This document shows, in pieces, positions 37,801-49,464 of a stretch of DNA of 64,000 nt. The notes under the pieces are model-generated. The model searched no databases. It was given only the letters and a program-made list of their open reading frames with translations, and was not told where the DNA came from. This stretch comes from Hirudo medicinalis (Eukaryota > Annelida > Clitellata > Hirudinida > Hirudinidae): contig MPNW01000258.1 of the NCBI GenBank assembly GCA_011800805.1, forward strand, positions 147,180 through 211,179, given 5' to 3'. Every line of letters starts with the position of its first letter. Positions within the stretch are counted from its first letter, which is position 1. The position numbers and the translations under genes were made by a program.

Positions 37801-40800
37801 TATGTCGCTTTCATTTTGTGTTTTCTATTACTGTATATAACACATCAGTCTACATATTCAAAACATAAGACTGCATTAGACAAAGACTATGGAAATATTC
37901 TTCGGAGTGGTGACCAAACAAAACAGCCTGTCAACAAAATGGCCATCGTGCAGCTCAATGAAATTTATTTAACTAAATTAAAATATAAATTATTCACACT
38001 AAATTGGTTCAATTGTGAGATTGTAAGCAATTCCATGAAGATAATCGAGAGTTTCTATGTTGCCTCAGGTCGGAACGAAGGGAGTACGAAGACTTCAATT
38101 CAGTTTCGTATACTCAACCTTCGATGCTAATGATTTTCTGTCATCTGCCTGAAAACGTATGATATCGATCTCTACTTTATCCTGTTCTTTTTGAAACTGG
38201 CCAATGAGTTTAAAGACCGAGGGATGATGACAATCGATTGTTTGTTGGAAAATGTGATGCCAGGCTTCCACCAAATTATTTGTCCCAGGCAAACAATCAA
38301 TAATCAGCGATTATGGACATCCCGGGATTATGGACATAGTGGGATGGCAAAGCAAGGTTCCGCTCGCTGGATTTGTTTGCGGCTGCTGACTCTTCTTCCT
38401 TTTTCGTTCGATTGCCCACCGACATGCTGCTTATGTTGGTAGGTGCTGCCTCCAGTGAAATCTCTCCAACGTCGAATAATCCGACAAGGTTTGTTTAGGT
38501 CCTCGGCAGCACGCCACCGCACTTGCGCGACCGACTCGGCAGCTTCGTTCTTCGAAAGATCAGCTGGGCATATGTGATAATTAATCATTGTTACATCATC
38601 ATCTATCACCTTCAATCTTCCCTTACAGTTTGTGTAAGGCTTCGACATGATTCCACAATGTGCTTCCGCCTGCATTGATTCTTGTTTTGCGATTGCAAAA
38701 TCCTTCACTCAATAGAAACTCTTTTTCTGAGATTCTATTTCTCCATAGTTTAGTAACTTGTTGAGATCACAGAACACTGTGTAAGTGCATAATTTACATG
38801 GTTATATTCAGTAATTGCAACAAAGGCCAGTTCAGCTTGTAGTATAATTAAACTCCAAACAGCCATAAAAGCGTTCAATCCACTGATTTCGGTCTTAAAT
38901 AAATTTGGAATTAGTTTCATTTCATAAAAATTAGTATTTTTTCTAGATGATTGGGCATTCATGATGGGGGTATTTTGTCTGGTGCCCTTAGGAATATCAT
39001 AGGAATACTGTGGAATTATTTAAACATAAATGTTATTATTTACTGGTGTTTAAAAACAATCCCAGTGTGTTGTGCTTGTTGGAGTCAATATTTTGGGTTG
39101 GAATGATGTTAAGCTTTATTTAAAATAAAATTATTATATTATTTAAACTAGCATTTGTTGCATCTCCACGTTTCAAATTCGTTAAGCATCTTTAATTTAT
39201 TCATGCCAGGATCAGTTCGCCAACTCGCTCATGCATGACTCCAATATGACCTTCAGGGTGACCCTGCACAGAATTGTGAGTGGTTTGAATGCAGAGCACT
39301 AAATTTTAAGCTTAATGATCGGAATTGCTTGTTGACTATAGTAACATGAATGTAATGTGAATACGTTTGCATATTACAATATAATTATCAGGCCATGAGA
39401 CATCGTCGTCCAACCAGCATCAAGAAACCTCCATCAAGACCTCTTGTTTGTTCTCTGATTGGTTTGTAGACTTGCATAATTTATTCATATTTTATTAGTT
39501 AATTATAATGTCTTCTATTCAACCAGACCTGATGGTGGAATTTATAATTAGTCACCTGATGAAGAATTTCCCAATGGAACTGCACATGTTGGACTTCTCA
39601 TGAATTTCTTGTTCTGATAATGATATTTATATTATTTAATTTATTAATTAATTAACATAATAATTATAAATATTACAGTAACAATTTTTACAAAATTGCA
39701 TTACGTAATCATCATAAAAATGTTGATGTTGACAACAATAATGATGATGATTCTTGCTTAAATTGATCTTGATGTTCTACAAATATCATCTTGCTTATTA
39801 GCTACTACATTTTATTTGTTGCATAATTAATAATTAAGTCTTAATTGATTTATTTGGTTAGTTAAGTATCAACTTAGCCTAGTATGTATTTGTTAGTTAC
39901 TTTTTGTTTTATAATTTGTTCATAAATTTTTAAAAACCATCAAGAGATGATATTTTCGTAGGAGGTGCCTGGGAGTCATTCACAGGATTCTGTGCTACCA
40001 GAAGAAGTGCAGAGTGCGACTTAACATACAGTGGAGGGACCTTTGGAGTGGTTGGTGACGGTGATTGCGATGTTCGCATTGATATTTTACTTGATTGAAA
40101 CAAAACCACTGAAATAATTTATGTTGCATAATTTTTCCTTCCAGCAATTTAATGGCACGACTAGCATATTACCAATAATATATGTCGTGGTAATTGCAAA
40201 TTTTAAATTCGTATCGTCGTTGCACGGATTATGCTAATTGAATTATGCTAATAACTTCTCCCAGCTCTTATCAATCTTCTGAAGTTCATCCTCTCCAATG
40301 AGGCAATGTTGTCAAAGAAGTTTGATGTCTTCCATCTGTGTACCAGGGTCAGTGTGTAAAACTACTTTAAATATTTAAATCATTTTTACATTGCTTCACC
40401 TTTAAGAATGAAAAATGTGCTCAATGTTTTATGAAATGCCTTCCGGGTGCTTCGACGATATCAATTTCGTGTGCTCAAGCTTCATGATGTGAAATCATTT
40501 CAATGTGTTATTAATTGTAGGTGTTGAACATATTCAACCTGTTTGTAACCTATGGTGACACCTTCCTCTCGGATCCAAACAGCTACGATGAACTGTATTA
40601 CGAGATCATACGAACACATCAAGTTTTTGACAACATCTACTCCTTGGGTGGAGATTATTATTCTTTTATTATTATTATTATTATTATTATTCTTTTATCA
40701 TCACTATCATCATCATTGCTTCTCAGTATTTCATGTGTTAAGTGCTTTTAAATTAAGTGGCTGTGATTGATTGCAATGTTCAGATTTCATAGCAGGCTTC

Positions 40801-41770
40801 CAGAGTGATTGAATGTTTGGTGATGAATTATATTTTATTATGTCGTGGTCCTCATTTGTCAAGTGCCAGCTTGAGGTATTTTAAAATCTCAACCTGTGCA
40901 TATTCACATCTACGATGACAAAATGCAGACCAATGAGTTGAAGTAATCTGTGCTTTTATTCATATTTATTTATTTCACTGATTTTATTGAATTTTCATAA
41001 GAAAAATGATAAATTTACATTTTAAAAATTTTAATTTTCAAACATGAAATAGGATATTAACCATGAAAAGGTGGATGACTTAAGATTGACACCACATTAT
41101 TTTAATTGACATCACCAGGATTGAGATACAACACCCAAGAAGAATGCCCTTACAAAGACAGCCTGTTGAGGTTGCAGAACTCTCTGGTCAACGTGAGAGC
41201 CATCATCTGCCACTTCACACCAAAATTGGAGTCGTGGTCAACTGCACAGCACGTGGCCTCGCTCACTGAGAAGGAGGTGCGTGCAAATGTCCGAGTCAAA
41301 ATGTTACGAGTGCCTGATTATTTCTTTATGTGAATTAAATATTAATTAATGTGTTTGTTCTGAAGGTGCTTGATGTCGTGAGAAGCAACTACGATTCTCT
41401 GACACTCAAGATGCAGGACAGTCTCGACCAGTATGAGAGGTACTCTGAAAAACCAAAAGATATCGCATCATTCTTTACGCATATGGTGAGTAAGGATGGT
41501 AATGACCTTATAAATAGTAATGATCCTATCATTAATAAGCCAAGGTCCACTGTGATGGTATTAAGCACAAGTGAACCAAATGCTTTCCATGTGAAATGAT
41601 AATGTGCTAATTTCATTGCCTTGGTTAAAATATTTTAATGGTTACCGATACAAGCAACTTGGTTGACTCGGCATTATTTGCAGGTCAGGGGTATCATCAA
41701 GGATCTAAGGAAGTCTGCATTTGACAGCTACACAAACTGTCCCAAACTTGCCTTCGATACTTCTTCGTGA
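30694..41770 (+). CDS. ARMH3: Armadillo-like helical domain protein 3
   Basis: ARMH3 (C10orf76) binds PI4KB at the Golgi and supports PI4P production. Twenty-three exons were placed: 30694-30810, 31441-31497, 31928-31993, 32086-32166, 32326-32433, 32593-32685, 32908-32982, 35135-35221, 35293-35349, 36656-36702, 36848-36923, 37177-37240, 37362-37475, 37726-37784, 39210-39275, 39392-39461, 39527-39587, 39962-40050, 40265-40347, 40521-40647, 41119-41276, 41366-41485, 41684-41770. Phases agree except at exon 9 to 10, where an expected exon is absent. Diagnostic blocks: [112 protein letters not shown]. About 653 aa against 689 in human. Roughly 36 conserved residues between LALT and VGNMF are missing, coinciding with the single-N join at 35645. 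Intron 14 holds a MULE relic. Confidence 0.93.
31050..31135 (+). repeat. Short interspersed repeat, copy 4 (degenerate)
   Basis: In ARMH3 intron 1: GTGCAGTGCCTTGCTGGGTT, GCAAGCACTATCCATGACAA, TGTTGCCATTAATGCC. Weakly similar to the right half of the family; this is the least certain member. Confidence 0.4.
31690..31855 (+). repeat. ATT/GTT/ATTGTT microsatellite
   Basis: Compound trinucleotide and hexanucleotide repeats in ARMH3 intron 2. Isoleucine/threonine-rich open frames here are artefacts. Confidence 0.9.
35521..35644 (+). repeat. (GTATT)25 pentanucleotide array ending at an N
   Basis: Nearly 25 perfect copies of GTATT in ARMH3 intron 9, ending abruptly at a single N (35645). The sequence after the N is unrelated and more GC-rich. 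An expected ARMH3 exon is missing from this intron, so DNA was probably lost at this join. Confidence 0.95.
35645..35645. other. Single-N scaffold join
   Basis: One N at the end of the GTATT array; probably a contig junction of unknown true length. Confidence 0.9.
38095..38708 (-). mobile_element. FLYWCH/MULE-type DNA transposon relic
   Basis: In ARMH3 intron 14, opposite strand. The first part (38708-38328) reads like a FLYWCH-type zinc-binding domain: [12 protein letters not shown], then an H...C/H pair (INYHICPAD), then a basic linker. The second part (38292-38095) matches the C-terminal block common in MULE transposases of invertebrates: [44 protein letters not shown]. The catalytic core that should lie between them is missing, so this is an internally deleted fossil. 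Terminal inverted repeats were not located. Confidence 0.65.
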
Positions 41771-43534
41771 TGAGCTCGAAAGGAGATTGCAGTGATTAAA
41801 ATGTTGATTAAAAATAATTGTGTCTATGATGTTGAAAATGGTGATGTTATGATGAATTAAAAATTAATGATCAGAATCACAAATTCATTTTGGTTAAAAG
41901 TATTTGCTGTTGTAATATTTTGTATTAAATTACTTTTATTGTTTTATTTATTGACATTTCAATTAATTTACACTCTTTGACATGAAATTCAATCATGGTT
42001 GGGTTCTAATGCTTAACCACACATTTGATCTGTCATAGGAATTCTTTGCCTTATGTTATTATTTGCAGCTCCCTGTGAATAGAAATTTTGTTTAGAGGTT
42101 TTGTTAAATAGGGTCATTATAAATATTAATACTGCACTGAATAAACCTTATTATTTAAAATGTACCAATTCTTAAAGCTCTGCGATTGATACCATCTTTC
42201 AATTTAAAAAAAAATTCATTTGTTCATCATCCTTGATGTTTTTGGAAAATGTGTTGCATTGACATCCATGTTTTCATACCTTGGTTCAGAATGTGTGGCT
42301 AATTTATCTGATAAATAAGTTCAAAAAGTTTTCAAAACCTAATAATGAGGAAAGCTTAAGTTTTTAATATTGAATCCATTGGTTAATGAAGCATTTAGGA
42401 TCTCTGACATTCTTTGTGTCTCTTAGTCGAAATAAATATTGGGTTGATTTTAAGCACGCATTTAAAGCATCTTTTTAAAGTCCGTTATAGTTGACTTGAT
42501 CTCTGTTCACCACCTTCTCCAATGTGATCAGCAACCTTTCTTAAGGGACCTGGCATCAGGAGTTGTAAAATGGATCGCATGTTTGAGTGTCTCTATCCTG
42601 GGACTCGCTGACGGTGGGAACTCAGAATCATCGTCTTCGACTTTTTTTTGCCCCCTTGTTCTTGGATGGGCTAAGACCCCCGATCACAATGGTATCCCTG
42701 GTGGACATTCCACATTATTTCGTTCCGCGAACTCCAGATGACTATTTCCCTCAAATTCAGCAAGACACCACCTCCTCGTCACTCGACATTTTTGTTGTAG
42801 CCTTAGTTCTTTCGAAGCAAAGCGATTTGTTTGAGGAAGGTGTGGTATTCTCGCTCCGACCTCCGATGGAACAGGCTCCATCCTGACTCATTTCCTTTGC
42901 AGGTGCATAGCGTTAATTTGGGATCTTATCTTTTCGCCACTGATAAGCCAAAGCAAGTCATCAGCTAATTTTTTGAGAATTTTGTTGGCTGGGAACGGAC
43001 AGGAGGCCAGGGACCGTACTTTTATCACATGGAACCTTATGAGTAAAGTTGTATTGCCATGTAAACCGACTATATGCGAGGGCACATCTGCAACCCGGTA
43101 GCCCATGGTGTAGTTGCCCGCAAAGGTCATACTCTGAGCAAAGGACCAAAAGCTTTACCAATTATCCCTAGAAGTTGTTGAGTAAAAATGTTTGACTCAA
43201 TTGTTTAAGTTGTTAAATAATCTGTAAGAATGTTAAATTATTTATTTTTATTTATTATTTTTATTGACTGAACATTTAAAAATCGATTTTAGAAAAGTTT
43301 TAAATAACATAAGCATATCATATATAAATTCATATTGTTAAAATATAATTATTAAAATTTACAGTGACATATTATTTAAACATTCAGCGAGGGTTGTTAA
43401 AATAAAATTCCGAATATATAACTTTTTATATTATCCGTCTAGGCACCAGCGTTGCTTATTTCCGTTAATTGCCATCTCCATTTTGTGTTTTGGTCACTGT
43501 TTGGTTATCCAAAAATCCTTCAGGCACCTTAATT
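41771..43534. other. Intergenic, ARMH3 to NOVA; unexplained block
   Basis: Mostly AT-rich, but about 42540-43160 is richer in GC and holds broken open frames on both strands (42684-42881 and 42888-43130 minus; 42587-42886 plus). I do not recognise any of them. A decayed transposable element is the most likely explanation, but I could not name its type. The last few hundred bases should contain the NOVA promoter and 5' UTR. Confidence 0.4.
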
Positions 43535-45448
43535 ATGGCGCACACTTCGGATGTCGAGGATGGATATATGAATCTGGATTATCCCACTGATCCCATGAAG
43601 AGGCCTAGAACAGATGAAAACGATGGAGTCTCGAGCAACAAAAGATCCAAGGGTTCGGCCGCTTTTTCCATCGCTACATGATCGACATATCATATTTTAC
43701 TATGGTATTTGAGATGAGATCTAACGGTTCAGGAAATTTATTCTATTTGTTTTCATAGGCGACACAGTGATGCTGAAGCAGCTCTTTCCATCTTTAATAA
43801 CCGGTCTCATAATTGGAAAGGGGGGCGAGGCGATAACGAAGTTGCAGTCCGACACTAATACCACCATCAAAATGTCTAAAAATGGAGATTACTTTCCAGG
43901 TATGTTTTGTTGATGCTAAATCCTAATGGCATCCTAACAACTTGTTTCAATGACATTGCAATGAACTTGCCCAGCATGCGTAGTAATTTTGGGAATGAGC
44001 TACAATTTTCACACGTTCAGGCACTTCTGATAGGATCTGTATAATCTTGGGTGGTGTTGATCATGTTAAGGAAGCCCATTTGGCAGTATGGGACAAGATA
44101 AGGAAGAGACAGGAAGTAGCTGTTGAGGAGATGAAGGTTGGTTATTTAGTCTTAAATATTTTGAATGGTGTATTTGATAAACAAGAAACATTTGTTTGTA
44201 TGATAAACATTGGAAATTAACAGTCTGGTAGGTAACTCAAAAGTCTAACTTTATTGTCACCTTGCAGCTCAGACTTCTTGTACCCAATGTTACTGTTGGC
44301 ATGATTATTGGAAAGCAGGGGTGCTATGTCAAACAGATCAAGGATGACACTGGTGCAACTGTTCAGGTTTCTCCCAAATCTCCAAATCCACTCTTGCTTG
44401 AAAGGATTGTCACCATCACAGGTTTTTAAACTGATAATTTTGTTGAAATCTATTATCTTAACTATTGTATTAACATGTTGAATTGTTATATATCTAGTTT
44501 TTATTGTTTTAAGGCTCCAGTGATCAAGTCATGAAGGCATTTGACATGATCTTTGCCAAGATTTGTGAGGATCCCCAGAGTGGCAGTTGTCCCAACATAA
44601 GCTATGCTGAGCTCACTGGTTCAAGTGCATTGGGGGCAGATCTGGGACTGGTTGGTGCTGCCGGAGTTGGAGCTCTCATGGGATTAGGTGGGGCTGCCAG
44701 TGTTGGTGGGGTGGCACTGCCAGCTGCTATGGCGACGGGCGTAAATCCATTTGCGGCATTCAACTTTACAGAGGCTATCAGGAAAATGAACCCTGTGAAT
44801 GTTGAAAATCTCAAGGCCACACTGAGGCTTAGTGGATGTTCAGCACAGGGAGTCGAGGAGATCACTGCCTCTTTGCTGGTCTTGTCTAGCTACAATCTGC
44901 TCAATAACCTTCAGGCAACTCAACCAGGCACTGTGTCTCTCGAATATCTTGCCAACATTTTGAATGGACTTCCAACACCTTCCATGGCCGGATATGGTCC
45001 ATACGGTTCCAAAGAAGGAGATGCAGCACTTCTCGGGAAGCAGGACCAAACCCAGCAGCAACTGCTCAATTTCTACAGCAGTCTGGCTACTAGTTCATCT
45101 GGGACCAATGGTTCAGCAGGTGCTTTTGGAGGGACAAGTGGGGCAGGCATTGAGGCTCTCTCTGATCTGCCAGATGGAGGCAAAGAACTTCAAGTGAATG
45201 AAAGTTTAGTCGGTTCAATTCTTGGTCCTGGTGGCAGAAACATTGTCGAAATGCAGAAGTTCACCTCAACGAGCATTCAGATCTCAAAGAAAGGAGTTTT
45301 CGCACCTGGGACAAAGAATCGTCTGGTCACAATCAGGGGATCTTGCTCTGCCGACGTGGACAAAGCAGTGCTCATGATCCAGCAGTACGTACTTCAAGAG
45401 GAAGCCAAGAGGAGCCGACAAGAGCATCATGGTCTGCCAAAGTATTGA
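43535..45448 (+). CDS. NOVA1: NOVA-type KH-domain splicing regulator
   Basis: NOVA proteins (pasilla in flies) bind YCAY clusters through KH domains and control alternative splicing. Five exons: 43535-43652, 43759-43899, 44021-44136, 44268-44421, 44514-45448; all phases agree, giving 487 aa. KH1 (residues ~42-115) has the loop IIGKGGEAITKLQ; KH2 (~126-205) has IIGKQGCYVKQIK; KH3 (~405-475) has ILGPGGRNIVEMQ. The long KH2-KH3 spacer is alanine/glycine-rich, as in vertebrate NOVA, and EDPQSGSCPNISYAEL just after KH2 is a family signature. The N-terminus carries a basic KRPRTDE / NKRSKG segment, a likely nuclear signal. KH3 has GPGG rather than GKGG. The symbol marks the family; NOVA1 versus NOVA2 cannot be decided in an invertebrate. 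Its own 3' flank is rich in YCAY. Confidence 0.94.
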
Positions 45449-45603
45449 TCACCCTCACCCATTGCCACTCATGCATTGCCATGTCAGTTGTTCATCGTCA
45501 TCCTCTTCTTCAGACAGTGGCATTGTCATTCGAAGAGCACATTCATTGCTAGAAGGATTTGATGTGCTCATTAACACATTCACAATCACATTTCATTTGT
45601 TTA
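45449..45603 (+). promoter_or_regulatory. YCAY-dense start of NOVA 3' UTR
   Basis: The first ~155 nt after the NOVA stop contain about 14 YCAY tetramers (TCAC, TCAT, CCAT, CCAC), counted by eye. Clustered YCAY is the known NOVA binding signature, so autoregulation is possible. Confidence 0.5.
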
Positions 45604-48382
45604 AAGATGATGATGATGGTGGTGATGATGATGATAGCTTTGTCTGGGGCTTCTACATAACATTTTTATAGCTAATATACCAGTCAATAATAGTAGGCAC
45701 TCATTTTTTGGTTGATGTTGTCAATTGTATATTTGGTGTTCTGTTCATTGAATGCGAACGGGACTCCCGTGGATGGTGGGGAGGGTCCCCTCATTTCTTG
45801 TTACATTCATTAAACCATCGAAGTCAAATCCTGGCCTTGTTTCATTGTGTTCACTCATTTAATCCATTTCCTTTTCAGTCATGTGCACATCCATAATGGA
45901 TCAGTTTCTAGATTTTAAGGTTTTAAACCACAAAAGTTGAACTAGCAATTTGCCAATTAAGTCTAAAATTACATGAAAGTGGTGCTGGTTTGTATCTGAA
46001 TTTGACAAGTATGTGGGGAGTAATCTAGGTTTTGTATATTAGGTGTGTCTTAGGTTTAGGCAGTTGGTCAAGATTTATCATTAAGTGAATCAAGTTCATC
46101 TTAGCATCAAAATCCAATAGAAGTCATCCGAAACATCTCGCTCCATCAGCTGAACGATTTGAAGTCATTCGCTCATCACAGAACCTCTCATCCACGAACA
46201 TGCGCTAGGATGCATTCATCAGATGTGGTTTCATTCATTTTATTTTCTTTAATGCCAACTTTTATTGATTATTGTTATCATCTTAATGATTCATTTGGGG
46301 GAGCCAGTGGTTGAAGTTCTAATTTAAATTCATTTTTACAGATTATGAAATCTTTTGGACCGGAGAAAGGTTTTGATTCCTCGAGGTTTTGTTGTGGCCT
46401 GGGTGAGTGGTATTTAATTGTCTAAGGTAATCATAACACTAGGAAATAACAAAATTGTCCTTTTGTTTTGAAAGTTTTCATTGCATGTTTTACCTTTACT
46501 GTAAATATGAATTCAAATTTTAATATGAATGACAGAGGCCATATAATTGCTGGGAATAAGACAGTATCAACATTCACAACACTTTGAGGAAGCTCTTCAG
46601 GAATCAGGTGAGTTACTTTTTCTAAACATTTATTTTAGTTAGACTGTACAGAGCAGAATGTACAATTTTTATGGTATCAAGATTGCTAACTAAATTTTTG
46701 GTTGCAGCTTCTGGGCCAAGGTATGGGTAATCAAATCCCTACCTGTTTCAAGTTATCATCAGATCTAAAGAGGCAAAATTACATCTAATTGATGTAGTTC
46801 ACTGGATATATTTGCTAAGACAAACGAAATGATTTAAATTGAATAAAAAGATTATCGGTATATTTTGAGTTGGCTGCAAAGCAATTGCCATGGACATTCG
46901 TGCCTCTATGTTGGAATTACTTGTAATTTTTTTAGATACTATGGTCTCACGTTAGGTAAAAAATCTCAAAGGGTATTAGTAAAAGTGCTTGCGGTGTGTT
47001 GCGACATGAGGATTATATTTGGCTAAGAATGAGTTAACATTTTGGCTTAACGTGCAAAAAATCCTTGGGATACCTGAAATGTCTTTGTATCTGGTTTATT
47101 GTCGCGTGTGTCTGCTCAGTAATCTAACAGATTCACCCTTGGCCATTTGAAAAATTATGCTCGGGATCGAGAAGCTGAAGTAATCTTGACTTGACGCCAT
47201 CAAAGCCCGAAACATGCTGCATGCACCGAGGAGAGCGGAGTCGAGGTCATTCTGTGTAACAAAATCGGGTGGAAATGTATTTAAATTAAACCTGGATCAT
47301 CAACGCAATTAGATATTGAATTAAATTGGGATTCTTGGTAAAAAAAAAACCCGACATGTTTGCGGTAAAATATTTTCAAAGCAGGTTAAATGGGCGTCAC
47401 TGTCACTTAAAAGCGAAAAATCTTTACAGCAAAAACCGTTTCCTACAGGCGAGAGGTTGACGATCATCGGCCGGTCTAGTCGCTCTTCTGGCATTTTTTT
47501 CTTTGAATTTTCAGCTCGAGTGGATATCTAGTAAAATTCAGCTGACTGTTAAACATAAATAGTCAGCAAATTTCGTTGGGTGAATCCGCCCATCCCGAAA
47601 ATTACTGAAATGACCTCCCTTTTCCGCAATAGAATTCAAGTTTTAATACCATACATTTACAAAAAAGTGGAGGGAAAGAACGTCACGTTTCATAAAACTC
47701 ACTGATATACGTTGTTTACGGTCGAAGACGCCATTTCGTTAACCGGCTTGTTGTGGCTTCTTATTTTGTAGCTCAAGTTTCGTTTCTCGACCTAGCATAT
47801 TTAGTGGCTATTATGAAGCTTAAATTAAACAGGATTACTCTCAAATTTGCCGCCTATTTTATAATAAATGATGATTACACACAGCATTCTTCATTTTGAA
47901 CCTTCAAACACGTCTTGCTTTGCTGTCTCGTGGAGACTCAAATGGCGAATTTAACTTACGTTAGGGAAATACCTCGTTTTGTCCCTGAGTTGGCCAAAAG
48001 GCCACATTGTTTCTTCCTTTTGAGCTGCTATCCAGTCTCTCTACCTTATTACATGAAAACACTAACGACAGCGTCCACAAAACCTCGTTTGAGTTAGTTG
48101 TGATCTGACTTCTATTTGAAGCGGGTGAACAACTTCGGTTGGTTTGGTGGAAACCGGTCGTGGATCCTAGTCTAGGGTCCCATGGGTTGCCCAGCTCGGG
48201 GCCCGAGTTCAGCCCCGCTCTATCCCGGCGGAAACCCAGTGTGCCGCCCGTGCGGGACCCTCGTGGGACCCAGGCGGGTCCCGACTGCTTCTGTTTGCTG
48301 GGTCGGTCATTATCATCTTCGAAACTATATTCGAGCACATTGACTCAACAACCAACTTCAAATTCCCTAAGAATCCGTCTCC
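45604..48382. other. Intergenic, NOVA 3' side
   Basis: Contains the rest of the NOVA 3' UTR and non-coding DNA. No exon is recognisable. A sharply GC-rich block lies at about 48120-48300 (see separate entry). Confidence 0.4.
48125..48305. repeat. GC-rich block with GGGACCC-type short repeats
   Basis: In a strongly AT-rich region this 180-bp block is mostly G and C, with repeated GGGTCCC/GGGACCC motifs (GCGGGACCCTCGTGGGACCC, AGGCGGGTCCCGACTG, TCTAGGGTCCCATGGG). It lies directly upstream of the polypurine tract and LTR at 48383-48709, so it may be the 3' part of that element or an older insertion. Confidence 0.55.
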
Positions 48383-48709
48383 AAGGGGGGAGAAGCTACT
48401 GTAGTGACAGCACGTCCCTACTATCGCGCAATGTCTCTATATAACGAGTTGAATCTCTGTCTAAATAAATTAGTCCAAATCATCTTAGTCATGCAACGGA
48501 GTTAATCAAATAAATAAATCTCATTTCTTTGTTGTCTTGCTAAGTGAGCTCACAGCTCGGTTGCCGCTCGTGCTATGGCCGTGGACGAACCCATCCTCTG
48601 TCTCCTAGCTCTTACATTAGTCATTAATTCAATAAAATTACTTGTCACAACTTTGTTGTTCAGTTCTTTAAATTAACCTCGGGTCGAAAAGATAGGAGCA
48701 ACAACTACA
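48383..48709 (+). mobile_element. Ty3-like LTR with polypurine tract
   Basis: A polypurine tract (AAGGGGGGAGAAG, 48383-48395) is followed, after CTAC, by a putative LTR of 310 bp (48400-48709). It starts TGTAGTGACAGCACGTCCC and ends GGAGCAACAACTACA, so its ends form a 6-bp inverted repeat TGTAGT/ACTACA. Inside are a TATA-like TCTATATAACG (about 48433) and AATAAA signals (about 48463). That order is expected for a 3' LTR. No pol reading frame is recognisable upstream and flanking target duplications do not match, so this is a truncated or degraded copy. Confidence 0.6.
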
Positions 48710-49464
48710 TTTAAGTTAAATAAACCCTGAATTGGGAGAATTTGAGCTTTTAAACATTTTTATTCAGTAAATGTCTACGTTAATAAGTGCACGTATTATT
48801 TTTTTTTGTTTTAAATAAATAAAAATTCAAAGCAATTTGTTTGGTCAAGCATTAGGTAATACTGACTTGAATCAGTTTTCTTCTTAAATTTAGAAAATGT
48901 TGAACATTTAGAATGCGCTGAAGACAGAAATTTATAAAATAAGCGGACAATGAATACAAAGAATTTGTCATGCAGATGAAGTGACAAATTTCCTCATTTT
49001 CCACCATAGCACCTTTCACTTACTAACATCGAAACCAATCAATTTATATACATTTAAAATTCTTAAAAATACGACTAATTTCTACATCTTGTGCTCGACA
49101 TTTGAAAGTTTTTAGTGGTCAATTAAATCTGCCAAGAATTTCATTTCACCTCTGAGACACTAATACAATGCAAATGATTTTGTTTGCAATATTCGGGCCA
49201 GACTTAGGTGCTGAAGCTTGGTTCAATAGTTCCTGATTTAATTTGAGTGGTTATATATAACAACGTTCTTCAATGATTCTAAATATAGAATATGACAATG
49301 CTATGGCGTGAGAAAATTACTAAAAGTAGACGGACAAAGTAACAAATGAGTTGAGAATTAAGAACTGGATAATTTTTTCTTGGATGAAAAAGTTGCAACA
49401 GTATTTTCAAGCATTCCAATAAAACATTCAGGAGAATGAATTTAGAAAAAGGTGCATAAGATGT
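48710..49464. other. Intergenic before polo-like kinase 3' end
   Basis: AT-rich. It should include the 3' UTR of the minus-strand kinase, which ends at 49465. No other feature seen. Confidence 0.4.
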
